Source: Symbiodinium natans
Lineage: Eukaryota; Sar; Dinophyceae; Suessiales; Symbiodiniaceae
Direction: 5' to 3'
Assembly (NCBI GenBank): GCA_905221605.1
Contig: CAJNDS010002797.1
Span: 141,501-205,500, forward strand
Length of the DNA stretch: 64,000 bases
The notes under the pieces: model-generated
The model's database searches: none
Seen by the model: the letters and a program-made list of their open reading frames with translations, nothing else
What the model was told of the DNA's origin: nothing
Part shown: piece by piece, positions 24,269-36,100 of the stretch
Position numbering within the stretch: position 1 is the stretch's first letter
Layout: each line of letters starts with the position of its first letter
Translations under genes and position numbers: made by a program

Positions 24269-24322
24269 GCTGGAGTCTGAGTTGCGGGGACGGAAAGGCG
24301 GACAGCTCGGGTCGCCAGTGGC
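24269..24322 (-). CDS. Possible sulfatase exon 27
   Basis: An 18-codon islet in phase 0 after exon 26 contains GDPSCPP, reminiscent of the DPRCDP string near the C terminus of arylsulfatase B. It has an AG acceptor and a GC donor directly abutting telomere repeat (GCGGGTTTAGGG). Alternatively, exon 26 simply reads on through GCG GCG TGC TGC to a TAA at 25119-25121, ending the protein. I cannot decide between the two. Confidence 0.4.
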
Positions 24323-24885
24323 CTCGTGGGCGCTGTCGGATTCTTGGATCTTTGGGGCCTCAGGGGTTCAGGGGTTTAGGGTTTAGGGTTTAGGGTTTAG
24401 GGTTTAGGGTTTAGGGTTTAGGGTTTAGGGTTTAGGGTTTAGGGTTTAGGGTTTAGGGTTTAGGGTTTAGGGTTTAGGGTTTAGGGTTTAGGGTGCTGGT
24501 TTCAGGGCCTAGGGAAGCCTGAAACCCTAAAACCCCTAAAGGATCCGTGGTCCTGCGCCTGTCCTGTCCTAAACCCTAAGCGCGAAGCCCCAAAACCCAA
24601 ACCCTAAACCCCGAGCCTGGAACACACTCAGGGCGTGTGGGTTCGAATTCCTAACATCCCAGAGGCCCCCTTAACTCTGAATCCTCAACCTTCGCGAGGT
24701 TTACCATTTAGGGTTTAGGGTTTAGGGTTTAGGGTTTAGGGTCTAGGGTTTAGGGCTTAGGGCTTAGGGTTTAGGGTTTAGGGGTTCGGGGGTGCTTAGG
24801 AGGGGTGCTGCTTGGATTTCCGTCTCAACCTCGGAGTGCAAAACTTAGGGTCTGAAGGTGCACAGGCCAGAGAAAAAAATAGACA

Positions 24886-24920
<35 letters not shown>

Positions 24921-25130
24921 AAACCTACAGCCCTAAGCCCCTAAGTCCCCAAGCCCTGAAGCCCTTCAACCCCGGAGTCCCCAAAGCCCGAATGCCTCAA
25001 CCCAAAGCCCTAAACCCTAAACCCTAAACCCTGAACCCTAAACCCTAAACCCTAAACCCTAAACCCTAAACCCTAAACCCTAAACCCTAAACCCTAAACC
25101 CTAAACCCTAAACCCTTAGCAGCACGCCGC

Positions 25131-26668
25131 CTGTGGAACACCAGTCGCCTGGTATCGCCGGAGGTCCGAGAGCAGGGATTCTACGAGCTCCTTGTGGGGT
25201 TTGGGGCTTAGGGTTTGGGGGCCTTAAGAGTCAGGGTGGACATGAGTATGGGAATCGGCTTAGAGCCACAAGAACCGGGAGAGTCTTACCCTAAACCCTA
25301 AACCCTGAACCCTAAACCCTGAACCCTAAACCCTGAACCCTATGGGGTTTGTGGGGTTTCGGGCTTCAGGTGGTATGGGGCAGGACTCAGGGTTGCAAGG
25401 CTTTAGGGGTTTAGGGTTTAAGGGTTTCGGGTCTGGGGTTTAGGGTTTAGGGGTTTCGGGTCTGGGGTTTAGGGTTTAGGGGTTTCGGGTCTGGGGTTTA
25501 GGGTTTAGGGTTTAGGGTTTAAGGGTTTTGGGTTTATGGGTTTAGAGCCCTGGTGCCTTCTGCCAAGTGAACGCTCTGATGCATTTCAACTTCCAGGTCT
25601 TAGGGGATTGAGGATCTTTACCGGCTTAGCCCCCGTCCCTAAATCCGAGACCCTCAACCCTAAAACCTAAACCCTAATCCCTGAACCCTAAGCCCTGAAC
25701 CCTAAACCCTAAACCCTGAACCCTAAACCCTAAACTCTGATGAGAATACCCAAGCTCCAAGCATGTGAACCCAGGCTCCGGATGGGCGGCGCTGACGTCG
25801 CTGCGTTCTGCAGGGTCACCGTGGAGATCATAGAGGAGGTATGCCCTGGATTGCTTTTCGGGTTTAGGGTTTAGGTTTAGGGCTTAGGGTTTAGGGTTTA
25901 GGGTTCATGGTTCAGGGTTGAGGGTTCAGGGCTTACGGTTCGGGATTTGGGCTAGGTTTAGGGCTAGGGCTGAGGGTTCTAGAAGGCTTACACCCTAAAG
26001 CTTTCAAACGCTAAGTCTAGCACACAGTTCTTTCGGCCTCGGTTTGTGGGTGAAGGTTCCCATGCTTCGGGTTCACGGCCTGTACCAGTGTGAGAACTCA
26101 CTGAGCCGATCAACATGCGAGGGGTTTAGGGTTTAGGGCTAAGGTTTAGGGTTTAAGGTTTGAATTGGGTTCAGGGTTTGGGTTTAGGGTTTAGGGTTCA
26201 GGGTTTAGGGTTCAGGGTTTAGGGTTCAGAGTTCAGGTTCAGACTTTACAGCCAGAAGTGGCCTTGAGAAGCCACTAGCTGCACCAAGGCCTTTCATTCT
26301 AAATTTGGAAGGGCTCTTAGGTTTCATCACAACCCTGAATTTAGGCTTTGGGGTTTTGGGAACCCTAATCCCTAAACCCTAAATCCCTAAACCCTAAACC
26401 CTAAATCCCTAAACCCTAAACCCCAAACCCTCTAAACGCTAAGGGCACGAACATCTTCAAGTCCAAGTCGAGCGGCTCTGTGCGCAGGCCTCCCGAGACC
26501 GCAAGCTCCGGCGCCGACTCGTTGCGCGACCTGCGCCCCCCCGACCCTAAACCCCAAACCCTAAACCCCAAACCCGAAACCCTAAACCGCGAAACCCTAA
26601 ACACTAAGCCGTTCTACTAAGGTTGTACCCTTGGGTTTGAGGGACCGCATATAAAGGCCATGGTAAGA

Positions 26669-26699
<31 letters not shown>

Positions 26700-29600
26700 A
26701 ATATGAAGGGGACCCTTGAGGGGTATGTACAATCTTAGGGGTACAGAGCTTGATCCCATGAACCCCGAAACCCAGACCAAAAAACTTAAGCCCACACCCC
26801 AAAGAACACCTTCCCCGCATGATGGCGCCAATGCACTACAGCTCAAAAAGTCCTTGTTCAAACCCAAAAACGGTAAACCCCAGACCCTAAAACCATAAAC
26901 CCTCAACCCTAAAGCCTTAAACCCAAAACCCTAAAACCCTCAGCCCTAAAGCCTCTAACCCTGAAACCCAAAACCCAAAACCCTACAAACCGAAAAGCCT
27001 AAAACCCAAATACCCTAAGACGGGCAAAACCAAAAAAACCTCTAGACCCGAAACCGAAACACTAAAACCCCAAACCCCAAACCCTAGACCTAAAACCCTA
27101 AAACCCTCAAACCCTAAAACCCTGAAACCCTCAAACCCTAAAACCCCAAAACCCTAAACCCTAAAACCCTAAAACCCTAAAACCCCGAAACGCTATAAAA
27201 CCCTAAACCGTACACTCCTCTACCAGTTGCCTGTCCGGTCGTGGGGGCCAATCGCCCGTGCCACCCCCAGTGCCGCAGATCTGTTGGAGACTTCAGGGCT
27301 TTAGGGTTTTCGGTTTGGGGTTTAGGGTTGAGGGTTCAGGGTTTAGAGTTGAGGGTTTTAGGGTTTAGGGTTGATGGTTTAGGGTCTAGGGTTTAGGGTT
27401 GAAGGATTTGAGAAGAAGGTTATAACCCTATCAAGAACAACCCCAAAACTAGAGGGCAAGAAATAGAGAGCTAGGTAGGGTTTGCATTGAACCCTCAACC
27501 CTAAACTCTTCTAATTCAATTCAGGGTTGCTTCTCGGGTTTCAGGTCTCGGGTGGACTTGTGCGGGCTTTCCGGGCGTCAAAAGGGGTTTAGGGCTTAGA
27601 GTTTAGGCCCCAAACCTCAAGACCTGCGCCCTAAACCCTCAAGACCTGCGCAACATTCCCAAAGCCAGTCCGAATTGCATCACTAACCAACAACCCCAAA
27701 AAACTGCCACCCAACCCCAAACAAGTTCACCAAACAGCCAATGGAGTCTACCAAAACTCCCCACACCCTGAACCCTAAACCCTAAACCCTTAACCCTAAA
27801 CCCTGAACCCTAAACCCTAAACCCTAAACCCTAAACCCTAAACCCTAACCCACAAGTTCGCGGCGTTCAAGGTTTGGGGGCTCACGAAGCCTGGCACTTG
27901 CCCCTAGCCCAACAAGAGATGGGTATACTTCTGGGTTTAGGTTTGGGGTTTAGGGTTCTGGGTTTAGGGCTTAGGGCTTAGCGTCTGGGCCTTAACCCAA
28001 ACTCCAAAACGCCAGGCTCTAAAACCGCCCACAAAAACCTCAAAGCATGAAACCTCAAACCCAAATGCCGAACAATTCAACTGTGGCTTCCTCAGGAGCG
28101 GACAGAAGTGAGTGGAGCATAGAAGGACTCGAACCCTTGAGATTTCCCGAACAGGTCCCACAACGTACACCTCTAATCCCCTAAGCCTCTGATTCCTACA
28201 TCCTCAACCTCTGAACCCTACTGAACCTTAAACCCTAAACCCTAAACTCTAAACTCTAAACCCTAAACCCTAAACCCTAAACCCTAAACCCTAAACCTAA
28301 ACCCTAAACCCTAAACCCTAAACCCCAACCAATCACAGATCCAGGTGCCAGCTTCCACCCCTCCGCGCTGCGCAGCGCCGGGCCGTGGTGGCCAACGGAT
28401 TGATCCTGCGGGTTTAGGGTTTGGGGTTTGGGATTTAGGGTTTAGGGTTTAGGGTTTAGGGTTTGTGGTTTAGGGCTTGGGGGTTTTAGAGTTTAGGGGC
28501 TTAGGCTTAGGGGTTCAAACATGTAGGGGTTTAGGGGTTTAGTGGTTTAGGGGCTTAGGGGCTTAGGAATTTCGGGGTTCAGAGTTTTAGGAGTTTAGGG
28601 GTTTCGGGGTTTAGGGAATCAGAGGTTTGGGGTATCAGGGTTTCGGGGCTTACGGGGTTAGGGGTTTGCAGGTTTGCGGCAAGGACCTACGGCCAATCAA
28701 ACGGACTTTGCGCAAGACCTCCTAATTAGAAACCTACTATGTAGAGGGCTTAGGTGGCTTATTAGTAAAGTTATACTTGGGGTTATAAGTACCCAAGTAC
28801 CCTAAACCTCCAACTAAAGCCCGCAAATCCGAGGGATCAAAGGCGGCCTTTGGGTGGGGCCGGAAAAATGAGTCAAGAGGTTTCGGTTTCGGGGTCTAGG
28901 GGTGTAGAGCTTGGTTGAGGGTGGGATTTAGGGCTTAAGCTTTAAGGCTTCGGGTTTCGGGTTTAGGGTTTAGGGTTTGGGGTTTAGGGTTTGGGGTTTA
29001 GGGTTTAGGGTTTAGGGTTTAGGGTTTGGGGTTTGGGGTTTGGGGTTTGGGGTTTGGGGTTTAGGATTGAGGGTCAGCCCCGAAACCTAAAACCTAAACC
29101 TTGAACCCTAAGCCCGAAAAGCCGAAGCCCTCAACCCTGCACCCCTGAACTCTTCAACTCAAACCCCAAAACCACCAAACCCCTCAACCCTAAACCTGAA
29201 CCCTAAACCCCAAACCCTAAACCCTAAACCCTAAACCCTAAACCCTAAACCCTAAACCCTAAACCCTAAACCCTAAACCCTAAACAAACCACACCGAACT
29301 TCCACCAGACCAGACCCCGTGAAAACCCAGGGAAGCTGCTCCGTGACGCCGTAGTAGACGTCTCTGCGCGGCGATGACCTGGACAGTGGGCGCAGGGTCT
29401 CCCAAAACCCTGAACCCTAAACCCCAAAACCCCAAAACCCCAAAACCCTAAAACCCTAAAACAATAAAACCCTAAAACCCTGAAACCCTAAAACCCTAAA
29501 ACCCTGAAACCCTAAAAACCCTAAAAACCCTAAAACCTAAAACCCTAAAACCCTAAAACCCTAAAACCCTAAAACCCTAAAACCCTAAAACCCTTAAACC

Positions 29601-32600
29601 CTAAAACCTCAACCCTAAACCCTAAACCCTAAACCCGAAACCCTAAACCCAAACCCTAAACTCAAACTCCCACGATTAGGGGTTCAGCGCTTCAGGGGTT
29701 GAGAGGGATGGGGGAAGCAAGCACGGTTCTGGGAGCAACTTGCCAGAAGAACCCTTTGTGACAGGGCTTCAGAGGTCAAGCTCTTCTAGCCGATGCAGCC
29801 CCCAAAGCCTCAAAAAAAAAGAACCCCGAAAACCACAAAAACTCCCCGAAGTCCTAAGAACCCTGAAGCCCTGCTGGAAGCCTAAACCCAAATCCCTCAA
29901 CCCCTTAAACCCCCCAAGTCCCAGGAACCCTAAACCCCAAAACGACCCTAAACCCTAAACCCTAAACCCTAACCCCTAAACCCCTGCCAGGCTGCTGGTC
30001 TGCGACCAGGGCGTGCCAAAGGTTGATCCCGTCCAGGGGCAGCGTGGCCTGTGCTTCATGGATTCCTCGACTACCCCCCTCAAAAAACTACCCCCCCCCC
30101 TCATGGGCTCCTCGACTACAACCATTAAGAATAACCCCCGAATTACGGCTCTTTAGGGAGAATTCAGCCCCAGCCGAATTCATTAAGGATATTAGGAAGA
30201 ATTGAAGCAATTAGGGAAAACCCGGCCTAGTTAAGGCTACTTCAGGGGGGAACCTACAAGAGGGGTGTGGGGGTAGTAGGGAATCCGATGATTGCTGTGC
30301 CATCCCTCAGAACCGGTTGTGTTTTCGGGCTTTGGGGATTGGGGGCCTAAACCCTATAAACCCTAAAAAAACCTCTACAGCCTACAAACCCTAAAACCTC
30401 AAAAAATCCTACAAGCCCTATAAACCCTACAAGCCTTATAAACCCTACAAACCCTATAAACCCTACAAACCCTAGACCCTGAACCCTTGTAGTGTACCTC
30501 CAACTGGACAACCTATATAGACCCCTTCTCAATCACGCATGGCAATTGATCAACAACACCTGTTCCCAAAATCACCCTGTATTGGTTTAGGGTTTAGGGT
30601 TTAGGGTTTAGGGTTTAGGGTTTAGGGTTTAGGGTTTAGGGTTTTGGGTTTTGGGCTTAGGGTTTAGGGGTTAGGGCTTAGGGTTTAGGGTTTAGGGTTT
30701 AGGGTTTAGGGTCTAGGGTTTAGGGTTTAGGGTTTAGGGCTTTAAACACACAAAGAACCCTTGAATCATTTCCTAAGAATGGCTTTTACATCGACCCCCC
30801 ACATCCTTATAACCACTGAACTGGAGGATCAACCCTCATTCCCCCATGCTGACTGTTACCGTCACGACTTGATCCCCTACAGCCTGAAACCCAAAACCCT
30901 CGACTCTAAACCCTATAACAAAGCCTCCCTAAATCCTAGAACCCTGAAACCCTCAAACAAGCCCTATTGCTCGTGAGTGAGCACAAGCACAATGAACTTC
31001 AGGACACAGCTTATGATCAAGGATTCTTGGCCAGTAGAAGTCTCCGGGGGGCGGGGGGGGGAGGGGGGGAGGGGGGGAGGGGGGAGGGGGGGGGGGGGGG
31101 AGGGGGGGGGGGGGCGGGGTTAGGATTTAGGGTTTAGGATTTAGGATTTAGGGTTCAGGTTTAGGGTTTAGGGTTTAGGGTTTAGGGTTTAGGGTTTAGG
31201 GTTTAGGGTTTAGGGTTTAGGGTTTAGGGTTTAGGGTTTAGGGCTTACGGCTTAGGGCTTTGGGCTTAGGGTTTAGGGTTTAGGGTTTGGGGTTTAGGGT
31301 TTAGGGTTTAGGGATTGAGGCGCTTCAGGGCTTTCAGCTGGGAGTTTAAGGCTTCTGGCATGCCAGGCAGCTCCTGCCGGAATCTTGGCGGCATCTTGCA
31401 TGGCGACCCCTGTGCGTCCCCAGGCCCTAAACCCTAAACCCTAAACCCTAAACCCTAACTCAAAACCCCTAGGCCCTAGACATTTAGGGTTTAGGGGTTC
31501 AGGGTTGGGCGTGTTGCTGGGGGGGTGACCCTGAACCTTCAGGGCCTCTTCACCCGAAACTCAAAACTCCCAGTTTAGTTTGGCCAGAACCTTTCTCTCC
31601 CGCAGGCCCCCATGAGCCCCCTAGTAGTCCCTGGTAGAGTTTAGGGTTTGGGGTTTGGGATTTAGGGGTTAGGTTTCGGGTTTAGGGTTTAGGGTTTAGG
31701 GTTTAGGGTTCAGGGTTTAGGGTTTAGGGTTTAGGGTTTAGGGTTTAGGGTTTAGGGTTTAGGGTTTAGGGTTTAGGGTTTAGGGTTTAGGGTTTAGGGT
31801 TTAGGGTTTAGGGTTTAGGGCTTAGCCTGTTTGTGAAGGGTATCATTTGGGGCCTCAGGGGCCAGGCACACCCTAGTCCGCACTCCCTGCGCCTATCTGT
31901 ATCCTACCTCCTGAACTCTATCCAATACGCTCTGATGCCCCGAAGGGCCTTCGACCAGGGACGGGAGCCAGTCCGCAGCATGCACCAAGCCGGAATAGGT
32001 AAAGCCTGCAAAGCGTCTCTTGCTCAGACTGCTGCCTCTTTGCCTCCCTTGATCTCAAGGTCTCTAAGCCCTTAACCCTCCGACACCCCCACTTCATTCT
32101 TAGACAAGTTATCAGACGTCAGACGTACAGCCTAAACCCGAACCCCGAAACCCTAAACCCTGAAACCAAACCCTAAACCCTAATCCTAAACCCTAAACCC
32201 TAAACCTAAACCCCAAGCCCTAAGCCCTTGTGTTTGTTTGAAGGTTGAATGTTGAAGCCGAACCCCCTCGGAGTCCTCATTCAGGCAGCCTGGGTTAGGC
32301 CCTTCGGAGTTCTGGAGTTCGGGTTTAGGGTTTTGGGTTAGGGTTTAGGGTTTAGGGTTTAGGGTTTAGGGTTTAGGGTTTAGGGTTTAGGGTTTAGGGT
32401 TTAGGGTTTAGGGTTTAGGGTTTAGGGTTTAGGGTTTAGGGTTTAGGGTTTAGGATTTCGGGTTTAAGGTTTCAGGAGGTAGATACCTCTTGATCGAATC
32501 CCCAAGGAAACACTAACTCACAGCTTCGAAAACATGGCTGGTACAGGGAGTGAAGTGGGAATAACACATATCCTTAATTAATCCCCAAGCCAAACACCCT

Positions 32601-33176
32601 AAACCCAGAACCGGAAACACCAAAACCCAGACAAACCCACAAATCCCTAAACCCTAAACCCTAAACCCTTAACCCCAAACCCCAAAACCCAGAAAAAACC
32701 CAGACTTTGAGAGTTGCAGGTGGGCCTTCCGAAATGGCGCCAGGCGCGTAGACCAAGGCTGTTCCGCGTGTGCCCCCCTCCTGGCAAAACCAGGGCGACC
32801 GTGGAATGGGTTTAGGGTTTAGGGCTTAGGGCTTATAAGAATGTAGGGTTTAGGGTCCAGGGTTTAGGGTTTAGGGTTTAGGGTTTAGGGTTTAGGGTTC
32901 AAGGTTTACGATGTAGGTTGCGTTCCCCGGAGCCCTTGACCCCAAACCCTACACCCAATTCTAGACCGCTGGAGCAGTTTCTTCAGGGTTCAGATCGGCT
33001 TCAACCGGCCCTGTGTCAGACACCGCCGAGGTCCCGAACACTCACCACCCTAAACCTTAAACCCTAAACCCTAAACCCTAAACCAACCCTAAACCCATTC
33101 CATTAAGCCAACCAAAATGCCAAGGCCCGAGCCCAAATAGAGCACTTGCCGCCGCGGAGGGGAAAGTTTGAAGCCC
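25131..33176 (-). CDS. Sulfatase exons 17-26 (C-terminal half)
   Basis: Exons: 33133-33176, 32726-32780, 31949-32005, 29996-30053, 29327-29378, 28349-28405, 27231-27280, 26474-26530, 25779-25845, 25131-25190. Donors are GC except GT after exon 21 and GA after exon 25. Exon 21 could alternatively end 15 nt earlier with a GA donor. Exon 22 can also be read shifted by one, giving INPL at its start, a common sulfatase string; the frame used (ALRSAEGWKL) is the one in phase with both neighbours. Exon 25 (LYDLHGDPAERSD) also has a convincing but spurious open frame on the plus strand. Confidence 0.88.
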
Positions 33177-36100
33177 CTTGGCGATGCCGGAGGCTTGTCG
33201 GATTTGCTTGAGTTTTTGTTGGACTTGGTCGGGTTTAGGGTTTAGGGTTTAGGGTTCAGGGTTCAGGGTTCAGGGTTCAGGGTTCAGGGTTCAGGGTTTA
33301 GGGTTTAGGGCTTAGGGTTTAGGGTTTAGGGTTTAGGGTTTAGGGTTCAGGGTGCCGTGTTTAGGGTTTAAGGCTATAAGGGGTTTTGAGCGGCTTGGGG
33401 CCTAGTAGCCCCAGACCCAAACCCCACCCCCCCCCCTCCCCCCCCCCACCAAAAAAAAGAATGCCTGCACCTCATCCACTGAAACCTCAACTTCAGGAAC
33501 AGAAGCCCTACATAAACCCCCACGCCCTAAACACCAGCGACCCTAAAACCTAAAACCCTAAACCTCAAATCTTAAACCTGCAACCCTGAGACCTGAAGCC
33601 TCCAAAAGACCAAAGCCGTGTGCCCAAAAAACCTGGAAGCTCAAACCCTAAACGCTAAACCCTCAACTCTAAACCCTAAGCCCTAAACCCCAAACCATAA
33701 GCCCTAAACCCTGAACCCTAAACCCTAAACCCTAAACCCTAAACCCTAAACCCTAAACCCTAAACCCTAAACCCTAAACCCTAAACCCTACGCGGAGCCC
33801 CAGGAGCCTATGCCCGCACACTCGTGGACGGGGCCGCCATTGTCTGTAGTGACCTCCGTTCGGGTTTAGGGTTTAGGGTTAGGGTTTCGGGTTTCGGGTT
33901 TCGGGTTTCGGGTTTCGGGTTTCGGGTTTAGGGTTTAGGGTTTAGGGTTTAGGGTTTAGGGTTTAGGGTTTAGGGTTTAGGGTTTAGGGTTTAGGGTGGG
34001 GTTTAGGGTTTAGGGTTTAGGGTTTTAGTTTAGGGCCTTAGGGTTTTAGGGTTGTAGGGTTTTACGGTTTTAGGGTTGTAGGGCTTTGGGGCTTTGGGGT
34101 TTGGGTTTTTGGGTTCAGGGCTTAGAGAGAAGGTCGCCACAAAGTAGCTCACTCTTATCCTGATACCCTCAAACCACCAAAACCTCAAATCCTAAGCCTG
34201 AAGCCGAAAGCAAATCCTAAACTAAACACCCTGAACCTTCAAAAACCTAAAAAACACCCAGAAAACTCCTACAAACCCGGCAATAAAACCCTTAAAGACC
34301 TTGAAAACCCTAACAACCTCAAACAAAAAAGAAGTAACTCCCTAGAAAAACCCGAAAACACTCAATCCTCAAAGCCACGGTCTCAAGCCTAAACCCTAAA
34401 CCCCAAACCCTAAACCCTAAACCCTAAACAACCCCAAACCCTAAACCCTAAACCCTAGAAACAACCCTAAACAACCCTAAACCCCAATGACGCAGGCAGG
34501 TTGCGATAATCACGGCGTCAGAAAGCCTGGGAATGAAGTTAAGGTTTAGGGTTTCGGGTTTAGGGTTTGGGGTTTGGGGTTAGGGTTTAGGGTTTAGGGT
34601 TTAGGGTTTAGGGTGTAGGGTTTAGGGTTTAGGGTGTAGGGTTTAGGGTTTAGGGTTTAGGGGGTTTAGGGTTTAGGGTTTAGGGTTAGGGTTTAGGGGG
34701 GTTTAGGGTTTAGGGTTTAGGGTTTAATGTTTGGGGTTTGGGGTTTGGGGTTTGGGGTTTAATGTTTGGGGCTTGGGGCTTGGGGTTTGGGGTTTGGGGT
34801 TTGGGGTTTGGGGGTTGGGGTTGGGGGTTTGAAGTTTGGGGTTGAGGGTTTTCGGGTTTCCACACTGATTACGATTCTGGCGGCTTCATTCCCAAACCTC
34901 ATGAAGGGTACAAGCAGTAGAGGACCATAGCATGCAACTCCACGAACCCACAAACCCCCAACCCCTCAACCCCACAAACCCCTCAACCCCTCAACCCCTC
35001 AACCCCTCAACCCCTCAACCCCTGAAACCCTAACCCCTCAAACCCACAAACTTGCGATGGCAATCCAGAAGCATGCCCTTCGCCTCCAAGGCCCTCGTGA
35101 CGTTGCCGATCCCTTCAGGGCTTTAGGTTAATGGCTTGGGGTTTGGGGTTTAGGGTTCAGGGTTTAGGGTTTGGGGTTTAGGGTTTAGGGTTCCGGGCTT
35201 GGGGTTTAGGATGTAGGGTTTTGGATGCAGGGTTTAGGGAGCTTCTGGGACTGCTCAGCTTTGAAACTTTTTTTCAGATGGGTATTCAGCACATCATACC
35301 TGATCCTTATCACGACAACCTAACGCAAGATCCCAAAAAAAAAACAACCCAGCTTAGGCCTGGGTGCTTCTGGTTCAGGGACCCGTAAACCCTAAACCCT
35401 AAACACTAAACCCTAAACCCTAAACCCTAAACCCTAAACCCTAAACCCTAAACCCTAAACCCTAACCCTAAACCCTAAACCCTAAACCCTAAACCCCAAA
35501 CCCTAAACCCTAAACCCTAACCCTAAACCCTAAACCCTAAACCCTAAACCCTCCTCGCCTTCGTCCACTGCGGCCACCATGCCGGCAAAGGTGCGCCGGG
35601 CGGGATCTTTGATCGTCTGCCTTCCGTTGTCTCTAACATCCTCAACCCTAAGCCCTAAGCCTAAGCCCTACGTAAGCCCTAAGCCCTAAGCCCTAAGACC
35701 TAAGACCTAGTCCCTAAGCCCCAAGCCCTAAGCCTTAAGCCCTAGGCCCTAAGCCCCAAGCCCTAAGCCCCAAGCCTAAGCCCTAAACCCTAAACCCTAC
35801 ACCCTCCCTTGCGCTAGACAAACTCGAAAATCCTCAACTAAGGGTGACAAGCACATTGTGGCTGAAGATGCGCGGACCGAAGTTCCAGGGCTGCGAATGC
35901 ACACTTCAAAAAAGCCTTCTGTTGGGGCATGTTTGGTTCATGTCTTGCAGCCATTTTGCAGCCTTTTTTAGGCTTCTGACATCCCTTTTTGCCCTGCCGG
36001 GGCCTGCTGAGGCTCTTGTCACATCCCAACTCAAAGGTTAGGATAACCACAAATGCCACCTGCAAAGCTTCGACAATGCCACCGCCAAAGGCGCCCCAGG

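Noticed and set aside
25779-25845. A plus-strand exon (VTVEIIEE with good AG and GT sites).
   Set aside because: The minus strand of the same bases encodes LYDLHGDPAERSD, exactly the sulfatase block expected there.
26430-26545. A plus-strand coding islet (FKSKSSGSVRRPPETASS).
   Set aside because: The minus reading is in phase with sulfatase exons 23 and 25; all frames here happen to be open.
28118-28140. tRNA T-arm-like GGTTCGAGTCC (minus strand), and GGTTCGAATTCC near 24651.
   Set aside because: No matching acceptor stem, D-arm or anticodon arm can be drawn on either strand.
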